The position numbers were made by a program, and so were the translations under genes. Of a stretch of 64,000 nucleotides of DNA, positions 52,434 through 61,801 are shown piece after piece. The DNA is from Roseivirga pacifica (GTDB lineage Bacteria; Bacteroidota; Bacteroidia; Cytophagales; Cyclobacteriaceae), in contig NZ_FOIR01000001.1 in the NCBI RefSeq assembly GCF_900111145.1, positions 131,501-195,500 on the forward strand, in the 5' to 3' direction. The notes under the pieces are model-generated. The model was given only the letters and a program-made list of their open reading frames with translations, was not told the origin of the DNA and did not search any database. Positions within the stretch are counted from its first letter, which is position 1. Each line of letters begins with the position of its first letter.

Positions 52434-53369
52434 ATGAACACACGCGCTAACCTTACTTTGCTCACTCTTTTCTTATTTTCTTTGGCTTGCTTTGGGCAGG
52501 CGAGACCCATTGAACTTTCGTATGACAGAACGGATGACAATGACTACATTTTTTATGCTACCAATAAATCAGACTTCAATTACCATGTTGCAGTCTATTT
52601 CAAATACCTAACAGGGCTTACTGCAGACACGAAACTTCCTGCTGGCAAAAACATATCTTCTGGACGTACCCGGATTTTAAAGCTTTCGCAATTTGGTCTA
52701 AACAGTCCGAACTTTAATTGGGGTTACACATATAAAAAGGGCGTTGCCAATCCGGACCTTAAGGAAGTGCCTTATGTATTGCCAGTTACTGCTGGTACGA
52801 AGGTTAGAATGATTCCTCTTAAATCGCTCGAAGAATTATACACAGACCGAGTGCCTCAAGAAGATTTTTATGCCATTGGCTTTCAGTTGAGTGAAGGGGA
52901 TACCATATGTGCAGCAAGAGGCGGCAAGGTGATTGACCTAATTCAGGACCAGGAGTCGGACTTAGAAAACCTTAGATTTTCTAGTACTCGCAATCAAATA
53001 GTGATTGAGCATAAAGACGGTTCACAAGCGCGTTATTCTGTGTTCAAGAAAAACTCTGCCATGGTAAAATTAAGCGATGAGATATTGACTGGAACTCCTA
53101 TAGCATTGGCAGGTGGCGAAAAATATGAGTCTGGACTTCATACAAGACTTGTGGTAAGCTACTTGAAGTATGATGCTGATGGAGACGGTGGTAATGCCGG
53201 TGAGTATTCTTGGGCATATTTAAAGCCGAAGTTCATCACTGCATTTGATACTGAAAATGCCATAGTGCTAGAGAAACCACTGAAGTACACAGCAGCTATT
53301 AATGAAGAGGTGATTATGGCGGAAATGTCGAAGCGAGAAAAGAAAAAGTATCGGAAGACGAAGAATTGA
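52434..53369 (+). CDS. Degenerate M23/LytM-like secreted protein
   Basis: The protein is 311 residues with a signal peptide (LTLFLFSLACFGQ). The middle and C-terminal part (FYAIGFQLSEGDTICAARGGKVID, NQIVIEHKDGSQARYSVF, GLHTRLVVSYL) follows the order of M23 peptidase strands, but the catalytic His and Asp of the first motif and the first His of HxH are missing (GLHTR instead of HLHxE). It is therefore probably non-catalytic, perhaps a peptidoglycan-binding or activator protein such as EnvC or NlpD types. Very basic C-terminal tail (KREKKKYRKTKN). Confidence 0.7.
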   Translation: MNTRANLTLLTLFLFSLACFGQARPIELSYDRTDDNDYIFYATNKSDFNYHVAVYFKYLTGLTADTKLPAGKNISSGRTRILKLSQFGLNSPNFNWGYTYKKGVANPDLKEVPYVLPVTAGTKVRMIPLKSLEELYTDRVPQEDFYAIGFQLSEGDTICAARGGKVIDLIQDQESDLENLRFSSTRNQIVIEHKDGSQARYSVFKKNSAMVKLSDEILTGTPIALAGGEKYESGLHTRLVVSYLKYDADGDGGNAGEYSWAYLKPKFITAFDTENAIVLEKPLKYTAAINEEVIMAEMSKREKKKYRKTKN

Positions 53370-53579
53370 ATATCGATGCTCCTGCTCTGTGCTCAGTTTG
53401 AATACCTAAAAGCACTCAATAGAAACGTAGAGTGATTCGGTTATCCGAGCTTTGCTCCTTGTGAGGCTGATTCTACACTAAACTAACAGACAGGTCAAGA
53501 ATTTTCTAGTCACGCTAGGAACTGCACATGGGTAGGAGATTACACAACGTAGAACTCAATGTGCCTTTAGGTACCTTAC

Positions 53580-53849
53580 TTAAAACAAATCGATAGCGTA
53601 GGCTAGGAACACATAAGCCGTAGAAATTAGCACGAGCAGCAGGCTCTTTTTCTTGGCAGGTTTGGGTAGGCCAAGTGTACGAATAATCTTTACATTAAAC
53701 GATAGAGAAAAAAGAATAAGCCCAAGCGAAATACCCATAGCCACTTCCTTTTTGGCGTAAGCTACCCAAGCCTGACTTTCGCTCAGTTCAACGAGTAATG
53801 AACCAATGAGCAAAATGATTGATGCAAGTTGTAGGCGTTTTGTGTTCAT
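53580..53849 (-). CDS. Small membrane protein
   Basis: The protein is 89 residues from the ATG at 53849, which overlaps the stop of the upstream glycosyltransferase gene as ATGA. Three membrane helices are predicted (LQLASIILLIGSLLVEL, MGISLGLILFSLSFNV, LLLVLISTAYVFLAYAI). The family is not recognised. The tight coupling suggests a link to the GT9 enzyme. Confidence 0.65.
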   Translation of the reverse strand: MNTKRLQLASIILLIGSLLVELSESQAWVAYAKKEVAMGISLGLILFSLSFNVKIIRTLGLPKPAKKKSLLLVLISTAYVFLAYAIDLF

Positions 53850-54859
53850 GGTAGCCAAAAGTCAAAAATGATCTGATTCATGCAATTGAAATGCCCTTTG
53901 GGACATTTGTTGTAGCCAATTTTAGAACAAGGTCGGCAGCTCAAGCCTTTCTTTTCCAGAATAGTAAACTTGGTACGATAAGGAAACATGCCGAACTCCG
54001 GAATGGTGTTGCCCCAAATGGAAAAAATGTTCTTTTTAAGCGCGGCAGCCACATGCATTAAACCGGTGTCGTGGGTAAAAACATAGGTGGCCATTTTTAC
54101 AATACTAGCTGATTGATTGAAGTTGAACTTGCCGCAGGCATTGTAGATCACCGCTTTTTTGCCGAGCGTTTCTAGCGGCTCTTTAAAGTCGGCTGTCTCG
54201 TATTTCTTGTCGAAGAAATCTTCGATTTTGGCACCGATCTCCGCGTCTTCTTTTCCTCCTAACAAGACTATCGGCTTGTTAATCTTATCGCAGAGTTCAA
54301 TCATGCGATCGAGTGGCAATTGTTTGGTGGCATGATTACCGCCAATTACAAAAGCCACAAACTCTTGCCGATGTGTTTCAGGAAGCCAATCCTTTTCCAC
54401 TTCGTCTTTTTCGGGAATAAAATATTCTAGCCCCAGAGCATCGGTTTTAACGCCAAGCGGAGCGGCCGCCTCCATGTAGCGGTCTACAATATGCACATTG
54501 GGCAGCTTATCAATTTTCAGGTTTACAATAAGCCACTTCTCCCAATTCAGTTTTGGGAAAGACTTACTTTCCACCTTAAGCATGTATTTGAGCCTGCGGG
54601 TGCGTAGGTTATTGTGTAGATCAACTACAAAGTCAAAATTTTCGGCTTTCAGTTCTTTGGCAAGCTCTTTCAAATCGCCATCGAACAAATGAAATTTATC
54701 AATGTACGGGTTTGCCTCTAAAACACCGTGAAAAGACGATTTGGTGCAAAAATGCACTTCCACATCATCTACCTGAGTTTTTACTGCTCGAATAACGGGC
54801 GTGGTAAGTACAATGTCGCCAATGGACGAAAACCGAATGATAAGAACCTTTTTAGGCAT
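53846..54859 (-). CDS. Glycosyltransferase family 9 (heptosyltransferase-like)
   Basis: The protein is 337 residues. GT9 hallmarks are KVLIIRFSSIGDIVLTTPVIRAVK at the N-terminus, FDFVVDLHNNLRTRRLK, VIGGNHATKQLP and FTHDTGLMHVAAALKK. It probably adds a heptose or related sugar to lipopolysaccharide core or another surface glycan. It overlaps polX by 8 nt. There are no other LPS genes in the window. Confidence 0.92.
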   Translation of the reverse strand: MPKKVLIIRFSSIGDIVLTTPVIRAVKTQVDDVEVHFCTKSSFHGVLEANPYIDKFHLFDGDLKELAKELKAENFDFVVDLHNNLRTRRLKYMLKVESKSFPKLNWEKWLIVNLKIDKLPNVHIVDRYMEAAAPLGVKTDALGLEYFIPEKDEVEKDWLPETHRQEFVAFVIGGNHATKQLPLDRMIELCDKINKPIVLLGGKEDAEIGAKIEDFFDKKYETADFKEPLETLGKKAVIYNACGKFNFNQSASIVKMATYVFTHDTGLMHVAAALKKNIFSIWGNTIPEFGMFPYRTKFTILEKKGLSCRPCSKIGYNKCPKGHFNCMNQIIFDFWLP

Positions 54860-56570
54860 TGGCCTTTACTTGACTTTTCTTTTGCACGAAATGCTTTTCA
54901 ATTTCCGCCAAAGGTAAGGCATTGAAGGTCATTTCGGCAGTTAAGCCACCTTTTCTTCCAGTCAATAAACCAAATTTCATGTGGTGATAGCCATCCATTT
55001 CGTGGGCATCTGGGTTAATAGATAATTGCACACCTTGTTCAATGGCATAATGCACCCAGCGCCAGTCCAAATCGAGTCGCCACGGGTTGGCATTGATCTC
55101 GATTACCACATTGTGCTTGGCGCAATGGTCAATTACCGCTTTATGGTCAATTGGGTAGCCTTCCCTTCTTAGCAAAAGGCGGCCGGTTGGGTGGCCGAGA
55201 ATGGTAGTGTATGGATTTTCAATAGCAGCGAGTAGGCGTTCAGTAGCCTTTTTCTCATTCATATTCAATTGTGAATGCACAGAAGCCACTATGAAATCAA
55301 AGCTCTCCAGCACATCATCGGCATAGTCTAGCTGACCATCATAAAGAATGTCCGATTCAATGCCTTTAAAAATTTTGAAGGGGGCGAGCTTTTCGTTCAG
55401 CTCGTCAATCTCTTTGTGCTGTTTAATAATGCGATCTTCGTCAAGCCCATTGGCATAAAATGCAGATTTACTGTGGTCGCACATGCCCAGGTACTCATAG
55501 CCTAGTTCTTTACAATAAGTAGCCATTTGCTCTAGGCTATGCTTGCCATCGCTATAGGTTGAGTGGTTGTGTAAAATACCCTTCAGGTCTTCCATTTCTA
55601 CCAACTTTGGCAGCTTTTGGTTCTTTGCAGCCTCAATCTCAAAAAAGCCTTCCCGTAGTTCTGGTGCTATGTAATCTAGGCCAATCGCTTTGTAAAAGCC
55701 TTCTTCAGTATCGAATTCCTTGGTTTGCACAAGCTCGCGGATGGTTTGCTTTTCGGCAACTGTAGTGGCTAAGTGCGCGACACTGCCAGAATACAATAGC
55801 TGGTTCTGAACAAACTTTTCGGGTGTTGAGAAAATGAGGCAAATTGGTGTGGCGTGTTCTGCCAATAAGCCAACCCACTTAATTGGTCCGCTCGCTTTCA
55901 CATCTTGCTCAAAACCTTCAAGCGCATTGATTTCTTCCTCGGCTTTATCAAAATCATCAGCAGCAACCAGCAGTTCTACTACTTCAATTACTTCCATTTT
56001 GCGCCTTAAAGCTCCTGTTGGCGCCACATCGCCTATGTTTTTCAAGCCGCTAAGTTCTTCCATCAACACCTCAGCCAAAAGCTCTGCTTCTGCATAATGT
56101 AGCTTGTTGGCGTTGGCCTCTTTAAACTCAAGTGCCTCAATAATTTTCTGCTGCGTTTTTTCTCCAAAGCCTTTCAAATTGGCTACTAAGCCAGAGTTGG
56201 CCGCTTCTTTAAGCTCATGCCCACTTTCAATCCCCAGCTCTTTCCACAGTACTTTGATCTTTTTGGGGCCAATGCCCTTCATGTCGAGCAGTTCGATAAT
56301 ACCCTGCGGAGTGCTTTCAAAATAATCTTCTAGTGCTTGTGACGCACCCTTTTGAACAATCTCATAAATGGTGGTAGCTATGCTTTTTCCTACGCCTTCT
56401 AGCCCTTCCAATTCTTGCTGAGAAAGGGTTGCCAATTCAACTTCTACTTTGTCCAGATTAAACACTGCATTGTTAAAGCCACGAATCTTAAATGAGTTTT
56501 CATCGTGCAGCTCCATAAGTGCAGCTTGTAGTTTCAGTTGTTTTATGATTGATCGATTGTCCAAGGTCAA
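54852..56570 (-). CDS. polX: PolX-like protein with PHP nuclease and inactive polymerase core
   Basis: The protein is 572 residues. HhH domains (ELEGLEGVGKSIATTIYEI, DMKGIGPKKIKVLW) lead to the polymerase-beta-type region, whose normal GSxRR...DxD becomes G186-ALRR-KME-VIE-V197-V-E199, and a third Asp is C244 (TPICLIFS). All three catalytic carboxylates are changed, so polymerase activity is unlikely. The PHP domain (from about 328) is complete (H334/H336 in ILHNHSTYSDG, GMCDHSKSA, KGIESDILYDG, ASVHSQLN, NPDAHEMDG), so 3'-5' exonuclease or AP-endonuclease activity is likely retained. Confidence 0.9.
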   Translation of the reverse strand: MTLDNRSIIKQLKLQAALMELHDENSFKIRGFNNAVFNLDKVEVELATLSQQELEGLEGVGKSIATTIYEIVQKGASQALEDYFESTPQGIIELLDMKGIGPKKIKVLWKELGIESGHELKEAANSGLVANLKGFGEKTQQKIIEALEFKEANANKLHYAEAELLAEVLMEELSGLKNIGDVAPTGALRRKMEVIEVVELLVAADDFDKAEEEINALEGFEQDVKASGPIKWVGLLAEHATPICLIFSTPEKFVQNQLLYSGSVAHLATTVAEKQTIRELVQTKEFDTEEGFYKAIGLDYIAPELREGFFEIEAAKNQKLPKLVEMEDLKGILHNHSTYSDGKHSLEQMATYCKELGYEYLGMCDHSKSAFYANGLDEDRIIKQHKEIDELNEKLAPFKIFKGIESDILYDGQLDYADDVLESFDFIVASVHSQLNMNEKKATERLLAAIENPYTTILGHPTGRLLLRREGYPIDHKAVIDHCAKHNVVIEINANPWRLDLDWRWVHYAIEQGVQLSINPDAHEMDGYHHMKFGLLTGRKGGLTAEMTFNALPLAEIEKHFVQKKSQVKANA

Positions 56571-56653
56571 TTTATTTAAGAGAATTTGTCAGTTTACTTT
56601 AAGCGCGAATCCTGTTATCTTATCATTCGAAAACTAGTGAATAAAATCAATTT

Positions 56654-57061
56654 ATGAATTATTGGCTCATCAAATCGGAACCCAATACTTATTCTTGGGA
56701 CGACCTCGTAAAGTTAGGAAAAGATCATTGGGATGGCGTGAGAAATTACCAGGCGAGAAATAATATGAAGGCCATGAAGCCGGGCGATTTGGCACTTTTT
56801 TATCATTCGGTAAAAGAAAAAAGCGTGGTGGGCATAGCCGAATGTGCGAGCGAGTTTTATCAAGACCCCACCACCGATGACGACCGCTGGGTGGTAGTTG
56901 ATTTTGTGCCAAAAGAAAAACTGAAAAAGCCGGTAACCCTAGACGATATAAAAGCAGTACCCGAACTGTCGGAAATGGTGCTAGTGAAAAACTCCCGACT
57001 TTCGGTTCAGCCAGTTAAAAAAGAAGAGTTCGACAAAATTATAGCAATGTCAGAAGCATGA
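56654..57061 (+). CDS. EVE domain protein
   Basis: The protein is 135 residues. The EVE motif is clear: MNYWLIKSEPNTYSWDDL, HWDGVRNYQARNN, GDLALFYHS and EFYQDP. The EVE fold is related to YTH and PUA and is thought to bind modified bases in DNA or RNA. It overlaps the next gene by 4 nt (ATGA). Confidence 0.93.
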   Translation: MNYWLIKSEPNTYSWDDLVKLGKDHWDGVRNYQARNNMKAMKPGDLALFYHSVKEKSVVGIAECASEFYQDPTTDDDRWVVVDFVPKEKLKKPVTLDDIKAVPELSEMVLVKNSRLSVQPVKKEEFDKIIAMSEA

Positions 57062-58626
57062 AAAACCTGCTAACCATATCACTCCTACTAATTTGTGCAA
57101 CTGCCTTTGGCCAAATGGGGCACGCTGGTCGTTTCGAAAGAGAATACAAATGGGAGACAGATGATTTTATTGTCATTTCGAACGAAGAAAATGGTGTGCT
57201 ATTGGTGCAGTCGGAATATAAAGTTAAGGATGGTGGCTTTCCCGTACACTTCACTTTACTAAACGATAAGCTGGAGCTGGAGTGGGAAGAAACGCTGGAT
57301 GTAGCTAAGGACTTATTTCTAAAGGGCTTTCATTATTTAGATGGTAAAACCTTCTTTTTGCTGCAAGACCGCTTTAACAACCACGAAGTGAAAATTGTGA
57401 TTGTTGATGTGGTTGAAAAAATGATTAAAGAATTTGAGCCTAAAGAGCTCACAGAAATGGTGGTGACCAAATTTCAGGTAATTCAAAACACGGCCATATT
57501 GGGTGGCTATGTGGAGGACAGGCCTGTGGTTTTTGCCTATTTGCTAGAAGATGACAAGGTGAATGCGCTTTCCAATGTTTACCAAAACAACTCAGAGGTA
57601 CTGGATATACATATCAATGAAGATGGTGTAACCTTTAATGTGCTGGCTACCGAAAAGGATCAGAAAAAAGACCAAACCATTACCGTGAATACCTACGATT
57701 ACGAAGGCAATGCTATTAGAGATTACACCTTGGTTACCAAACAAGACTATCAGCTTTTGTCGGGCGTCTCTACTTCCATTTATAATAAGGAGCAAATGGT
57801 GTTTGGCCTGTATGGTGTAAAATTCGGAGCATCGCCAAGTGGTTTTTATGTCAACCATGTAAGCCGCTCTGGCTTGCAAAACATGCGGTACATTCCTTTT
57901 GGCGAGATGGATGAATTCTTTAAGCATGAAGGTGAAAAGCGAAGTGAGCGCTTTAAAAAGAAGTCGTTGGCAGAAAAGAATGGAGGCAAGCCATTTAGAT
58001 ACAAAATAGATGTGCTTTTTGAAGAAATAATTGAAGAAGAAGACCGGGTGTTGCTTTTGGGTGAGTTCTATCGCCCATGGAATCGCTCTACTGCCGATAT
58101 GCGCGAACTAAGACGTATGGATCCGGCTTGGTATAACCGCAATGCAGCCACCATAAATGCCGGTAACCGCACCCGAGTTGAAAGAGAAATGGAGTCCACA
58201 TACGATGACTATAAATTCACCCATGCTTATGCCATTAGTTTGGGTAAAAATGGGCAAATACAATGGGACAAGGCTTTTGAATTGGACGAAAATATTGATG
58301 GTGAGTTGCAGTCTTTCGGAGAGTTTGTTTTGAGTAACGGTGAAGTATACTTTGCCTTTTATGATGATGAAGAGTTCACCTTTCAGCACTTAACAGCCAA
58401 CGAGGAAAAGGAGCCACAAGTAGAGGCGCTTAACCTGATGAATGAAAATGAAGAACTGCGTAATGAAGACGATGACTTTCGTGGTATTACAAAGTGGAAC
58501 GATAAATACCTGGTTTGGGGCATTCAGAGTGTAAAAACACTCGACCCAGCAGAGCCAAATAGAAAGGTGTTTTTTATTAATGCCGTAACCGTTGGGCCAA
58601 ACTTTAAGCCAGCCGATATTGACTGA
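57058..58626 (+). CDS. Secreted protein of unknown function
   Basis: The protein is 522 residues with a signal peptide (LLTISLLLICATAFGQ). The rest is a run of short acidic beta-strand-like segments (EWEETLDVAKDLFLKGFHYL, GKTFFLLQDRFNN, GEFYRPWN) that may form a propeller. I do not recognise a family. It is coupled to the EVE gene by a 4-nt overlap. Such EVE-secreted protein pairing has no known sense to me. Confidence 0.7.
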   Translation: MKNLLTISLLLICATAFGQMGHAGRFEREYKWETDDFIVISNEENGVLLVQSEYKVKDGGFPVHFTLLNDKLELEWEETLDVAKDLFLKGFHYLDGKTFFLLQDRFNNHEVKIVIVDVVEKMIKEFEPKELTEMVVTKFQVIQNTAILGGYVEDRPVVFAYLLEDDKVNALSNVYQNNSEVLDIHINEDGVTFNVLATEKDQKKDQTITVNTYDYEGNAIRDYTLVTKQDYQLLSGVSTSIYNKEQMVFGLYGVKFGASPSGFYVNHVSRSGLQNMRYIPFGEMDEFFKHEGEKRSERFKKKSLAEKNGGKPFRYKIDVLFEEIIEEEDRVLLLGEFYRPWNRSTADMRELRRMDPAWYNRNAATINAGNRTRVEREMESTYDDYKFTHAYAISLGKNGQIQWDKAFELDENIDGELQSFGEFVLSNGEVYFAFYDDEEFTFQHLTANEEKEPQVEALNLMNENEELRNEDDDFRGITKWNDKYLVWGIQSVKTLDPAEPNRKVFFINAVTVGPNFKPADID

Positions 58627-58715
58627 TTGCTTTTCATTCAGAAGTGAATGTTGTCCTTAACAACACTAAGTCTTCAATATTCTTTAGCTTAACTTCTCTG
58701 AAACATTCCTTTTAC

Positions 58716-58723
58716 TATATTTG
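58716..58723 (+). promoter_or_regulatory. Candidate -7 box of pyrR-pyrB
   Basis: TATATTTG matches TAnnTTTG exactly, and its last base is 10 nt before the ATG at 58733. The mRNA would begin at or just before that ATG, so it is nearly leaderless. Confidence 0.55.
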
Positions 58724-58732
58724 TACCTTGAA

Positions 58733-59281
58733 ATGCAACGCAGACTTCTCTTAGGTCATCCGCAACTGGCCATTACCATCGGCCGACTCTGTCAAGAACT
58801 GATAGAAATCCATCAAAATTTCGATAATACCGTTATTCTTGGGCTTCAGCCACGTGGGGTTTTCATGGCCAAACGCATTCAGGAACGCCTGAAAGAGTTT
58901 GTAGAACGTGAAGTTCCATTGGGCTATTTAGATGCCACTTTTTACCGAGACGATTTTCGTAGAAGAGACAGCCCAGTAAAGGCCAACGAAACCAAAATCG
59001 ACTTTTTGATTGAGGGCAAAAATGTAATTCTTATTGACGATGTGTTCTATACAGGTCGCTCAGTAAGGGCTGCACTAGATGCCATGATTGCCTACGGAAG
59101 GCCGAAGAAGGTTGAGCTACTAACGCTAATCAAGCGTAAGTATTCGCAGCACGTGCCTATTTATCCAGACTATGTGGGCAAAGAAGTGAATACCATGGAA
59201 AGCCAAAATGTGGTGGTTGAGTGGAAGGGCCAAGCGGGCATTGAAGAAGATAATATTTGGTTACAAAATAAAGCGCAGTAA
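58733..59281 (+). CDS. pyrR: PyrR, uracil phosphoribosyltransferase/pyr regulator
   Basis: The protein is 182 residues from the ATG at 58733; a TTG at 58721 lies inside the -7 box and was rejected. The PRPP motif is NVILIDDVFYTGRSVRAALDAM; the N-terminal LLGHPQLAITIGRLCQELIE is usual for PyrR. It can make UMP from uracil and PRPP and may regulate pyrimidine genes. No anti-terminator structure is visible before pyrB; the genes are directly adjacent. Confidence 0.9.
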   Translation: MQRRLLLGHPQLAITIGRLCQELIEIHQNFDNTVILGLQPRGVFMAKRIQERLKEFVEREVPLGYLDATFYRDDFRRRDSPVKANETKIDFLIEGKNVILIDDVFYTGRSVRAALDAMIAYGRPKKVELLTLIKRKYSQHVPIYPDYVGKEVNTMESQNVVVEWKGQAGIEEDNIWLQNKAQ

Positions 59282-60211
59282 ATGGGGGAGCAGTTGAGCA
59301 CGAAGCATCTTTTGGGGATCAAAGGGTTAAGTACCGAAGATATCCAACTGATTTTTGAAACTGCCGATGAGTTCAAGGATGTAATTAATCGTCCGATTAA
59401 GAAGGTGCCATCTCTTAGAGACATCACCATTGCCAATGTTTTCTTCGAGAATTCTACGCGAACCAAACTCTCTTTCGAACTGGCCGAAAAAAGACTTTCT
59501 GCCGATGTAATTAACTTTTCTAGCAGCAATAGTTCTGTAAAAAAGGGGGAAACCTTACTGGATACCGTAAACAACATTCTTTCCATGAAGGTGGACATGA
59601 TTGTGATGCGGCATTCAAGCCCTGGTGCCCCGCATTTTCTGTCACGACACATTGATGCCAATATTGTAAACGCAGGTGACGGCACGCATGAGCACCCTAC
59701 ACAAGCCCTGCTCGATACTTATTCTATTAGAGAAAAGCTGGGCGATGTAGCCGGAAAGAAAGTGGCTATTATTGGAGACATTCTTCACTCAAGAGTGGCC
59801 ATCAGTAATATTTTTGCTTTGCAAAAATTGGGTGCCGAAGTAATGGTTTGCGGACCAATTACATTGTTACCTAAGTACATTAGTTCGCTTGGTGTAAAAG
59901 TGGAGCTAGATGTAAGAAAAGCACTCGAATGGTGCGATGTAGCCAATGTGCTACGTATTCAGTTGGAGCGCCAGCACATCAAATACTTCCCATCACTTAG
60001 GGAGTATTCACTCTATTATGGGGTGAACAAAAAACTGCTCGATTCGCTTAACAAAGAGATTACAGTAATGCACCCTGGGCCAATTAACCGTGGTGTAGAA
60101 CTAAGCAGCGATGTAGCAGATTCAGAGCATGCCATTATCCTCGACCAAGTAGAAAATGGGGTGGCAGTTCGTATGGCAGTGCTGTACTTGCTGGCGTCTG
60201 TTTCAAAATAA
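59282..60211 (+). CDS. pyrB: Aspartate carbamoyltransferase catalytic subunit
   Basis: The protein is 309 residues. STRTKLSFE (carbamoyl-phosphate site), [22 protein letters not shown] and [11 protein letters not shown] are diagnostic of PyrB. It makes carbamoyl-aspartate for pyrimidine synthesis. Its ATG follows the pyrR stop immediately. The regulatory subunit gene pyrI is not next to it. Confidence 0.96.
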   Translation: [309 protein letters not shown]

Positions 60212-60217
60212 CACAAC

Positions 60218-61192
60218 ATGAAAAAGTTTCTCAAATTTCTCGCTATCGGCATAGTGCTGGTTGCGGTAGCTTTCTATTTTCTTGGTATTCCGTATTTCAC
60301 AGGCCTGATCACTGATTACGATCGCTACACTTTTGAGTATGTAACCGAAAACCCAAAAATGGTGGAAGCCTACGGTATAGCCGATAACAGAACGCCAGCC
60401 GATTATGGGTATGCCAACTTTGAAGAAGTAAGCTACAAAACCATTTTTGATGGCCTCAATTTGAATGGCTGGTATATCCCTGCCAAAAAAGAAGTTGACC
60501 AAACGTTAATCATTAGTCACGGTAGAACCTCCAACAGACTAAAAACCATGAAATACTTAGAGCTAGTAAGCGATTACGGCTTGGATACGCTCTACAATGT
60601 TTTCATTCCAGACTTACGAAATTCGGGCAAGTCTGACGAGGCAAAAACAGCCTTGGGCTATGAGTTTGCTGAAGATATAGTGGCTACTATGGTTATGCTT
60701 AAGGAGCGAAACAACCAACGAGACTATGTACTTTGGGGCTTTTCTATGGGGGCTATGGCCAGTGCCACAGCTGTTAATCGCCCAGACTTAGTTGAGTATA
60801 TGGACTTGAATAACGTTAAGGTGAACAAGCTGATTTTGGCTAGTCCATTGAGCAACATTAAAGAAACTGCCTGGGCCGGAGCGCAAGAAATGGGCTTGCC
60901 AAAATTCATTTTTAACATGGCTTGGAACGACTTCGACAAACAAACAGAAGGCTATAGCGACAAAATGAAGTTCTCCTATTTGCTTTCGAACAATAAGCTA
61001 CCGGCACTGGTGCTTTACACCGATACCGACAAGCAAACTCCAGCACCCATTTTGGAGCAAGAAGTAGAAGGGCTTTACAATGTATACCCAATCCTCTTCA
61101 AAAATGCTGATCATGTACAGATCTACACGCGCCCTGAATACAAGCAACGCTATGGCGACAAGGTGAATGAGTTCTTAAGGATGGCTTTTTAG
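60218..61192 (+). CDS. Membrane-anchored alpha/beta hydrolase
   Basis: The protein is 324 residues. An N-terminal membrane helix (FLAIGIVLVAVAFYFLGI) is followed by an alpha/beta hydrolase domain with nucleophile elbow GFS176MG, acid in YTDTDKQTP and His in NADHVQIY. The oxyanion stretch is IISHGRTSN. It resembles YqkD/BEM46-type hydrolases; the substrate is not known. It lies 6 nt after pyrB, on the same strand. Confidence 0.88.
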   Translation: MKKFLKFLAIGIVLVAVAFYFLGIPYFTGLITDYDRYTFEYVTENPKMVEAYGIADNRTPADYGYANFEEVSYKTIFDGLNLNGWYIPAKKEVDQTLIISHGRTSNRLKTMKYLELVSDYGLDTLYNVFIPDLRNSGKSDEAKTALGYEFAEDIVATMVMLKERNNQRDYVLWGFSMGAMASATAVNRPDLVEYMDLNNVKVNKLILASPLSNIKETAWAGAQEMGLPKFIFNMAWNDFDKQTEGYSDKMKFSYLLSNNKLPALVLYTDTDKQTPAPILEQEVEGLYNVYPILFKNADHVQIYTRPEYKQRYGDKVNEFLRMAF

Positions 61193-61244
61193 GGTGTTTT
61201 TTATCTCTGCTCTCTTTCTCAATCTATAACAAAGAGAATCACAT

Positions 61245-61799
61245 CTACCTCCACTTAATATTGCAACCTAGGCTAGGGATTTGCTGAGCGGAAACTGGCT
61301 TTCCGTCCAAAATTTCGTCTAGTGCGGCACGCATGTCACTCCCTGTTACAGGTACACCGTTGCCTGGGCGAGAGCCGTCTAGCTGACCTCGGTAAGCGCA
61401 CTTCATTTCTGCATCGAAAATGTAGAAGTCGGGTGTGCAGGCGGCATCGTAGGCCTTGGCCACGGCTTGAGTTTCGTCATATAGGTAAGGAAAACTGTAG
61501 CCCACTTTTTCGGCTTCTTCCTTCATCAGGTCTGGCCCATCTTGCGGGTAATTCTGTACATCGTTGGAGCTTATGGCAATAAATGCAACACCTTTAGCTT
61601 GGTAGTCTTTGGCAAGTGCTACAATTCCGGCATCTACATGCTTTACAAAAGGGCAATGGTTACAGATAAACAAAATCACCGTAGCCTTGTTTGACTTCAG
61701 CTCGTTTAGGCTTACTTTTTTACCCGAAATGGTATCGAACAAAGAAAAGTCTGGGGCTTGAGTGCCCAAGGGTAACATATTTGAAGGTGTTCTGGCCAT
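61245..61799 (-). CDS. Thioredoxin-fold redoxin family protein
   Basis: The protein is 184 residues from the ATG at 61799; a longer frame would only add translated tandem repeat sequence. The redoxin motif is APDFSLFDTISGKKVSL, followed by LFICNHCPFVKHVDAG with a CxxC pair, and a GQLDGSRPGNGVPVTG loop. This AhpC/TSA-like family of about 180 residues is common in Bacteroidota. The role is probably thiol-disulfide exchange; the partner is not known. Confidence 0.9.
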   Translation of the reverse strand: MARTPSNMLPLGTQAPDFSLFDTISGKKVSLNELKSNKATVILFICNHCPFVKHVDAGIVALAKDYQAKGVAFIAISSNDVQNYPQDGPDLMKEEAEKVGYSFPYLYDETQAVAKAYDAACTPDFYIFDAEMKCAYRGQLDGSRPGNGVPVTGSDMRAALDEILDGKPVSAQQIPSLGCNIKWR

Positions 61800-61801
61800 G
61801 G

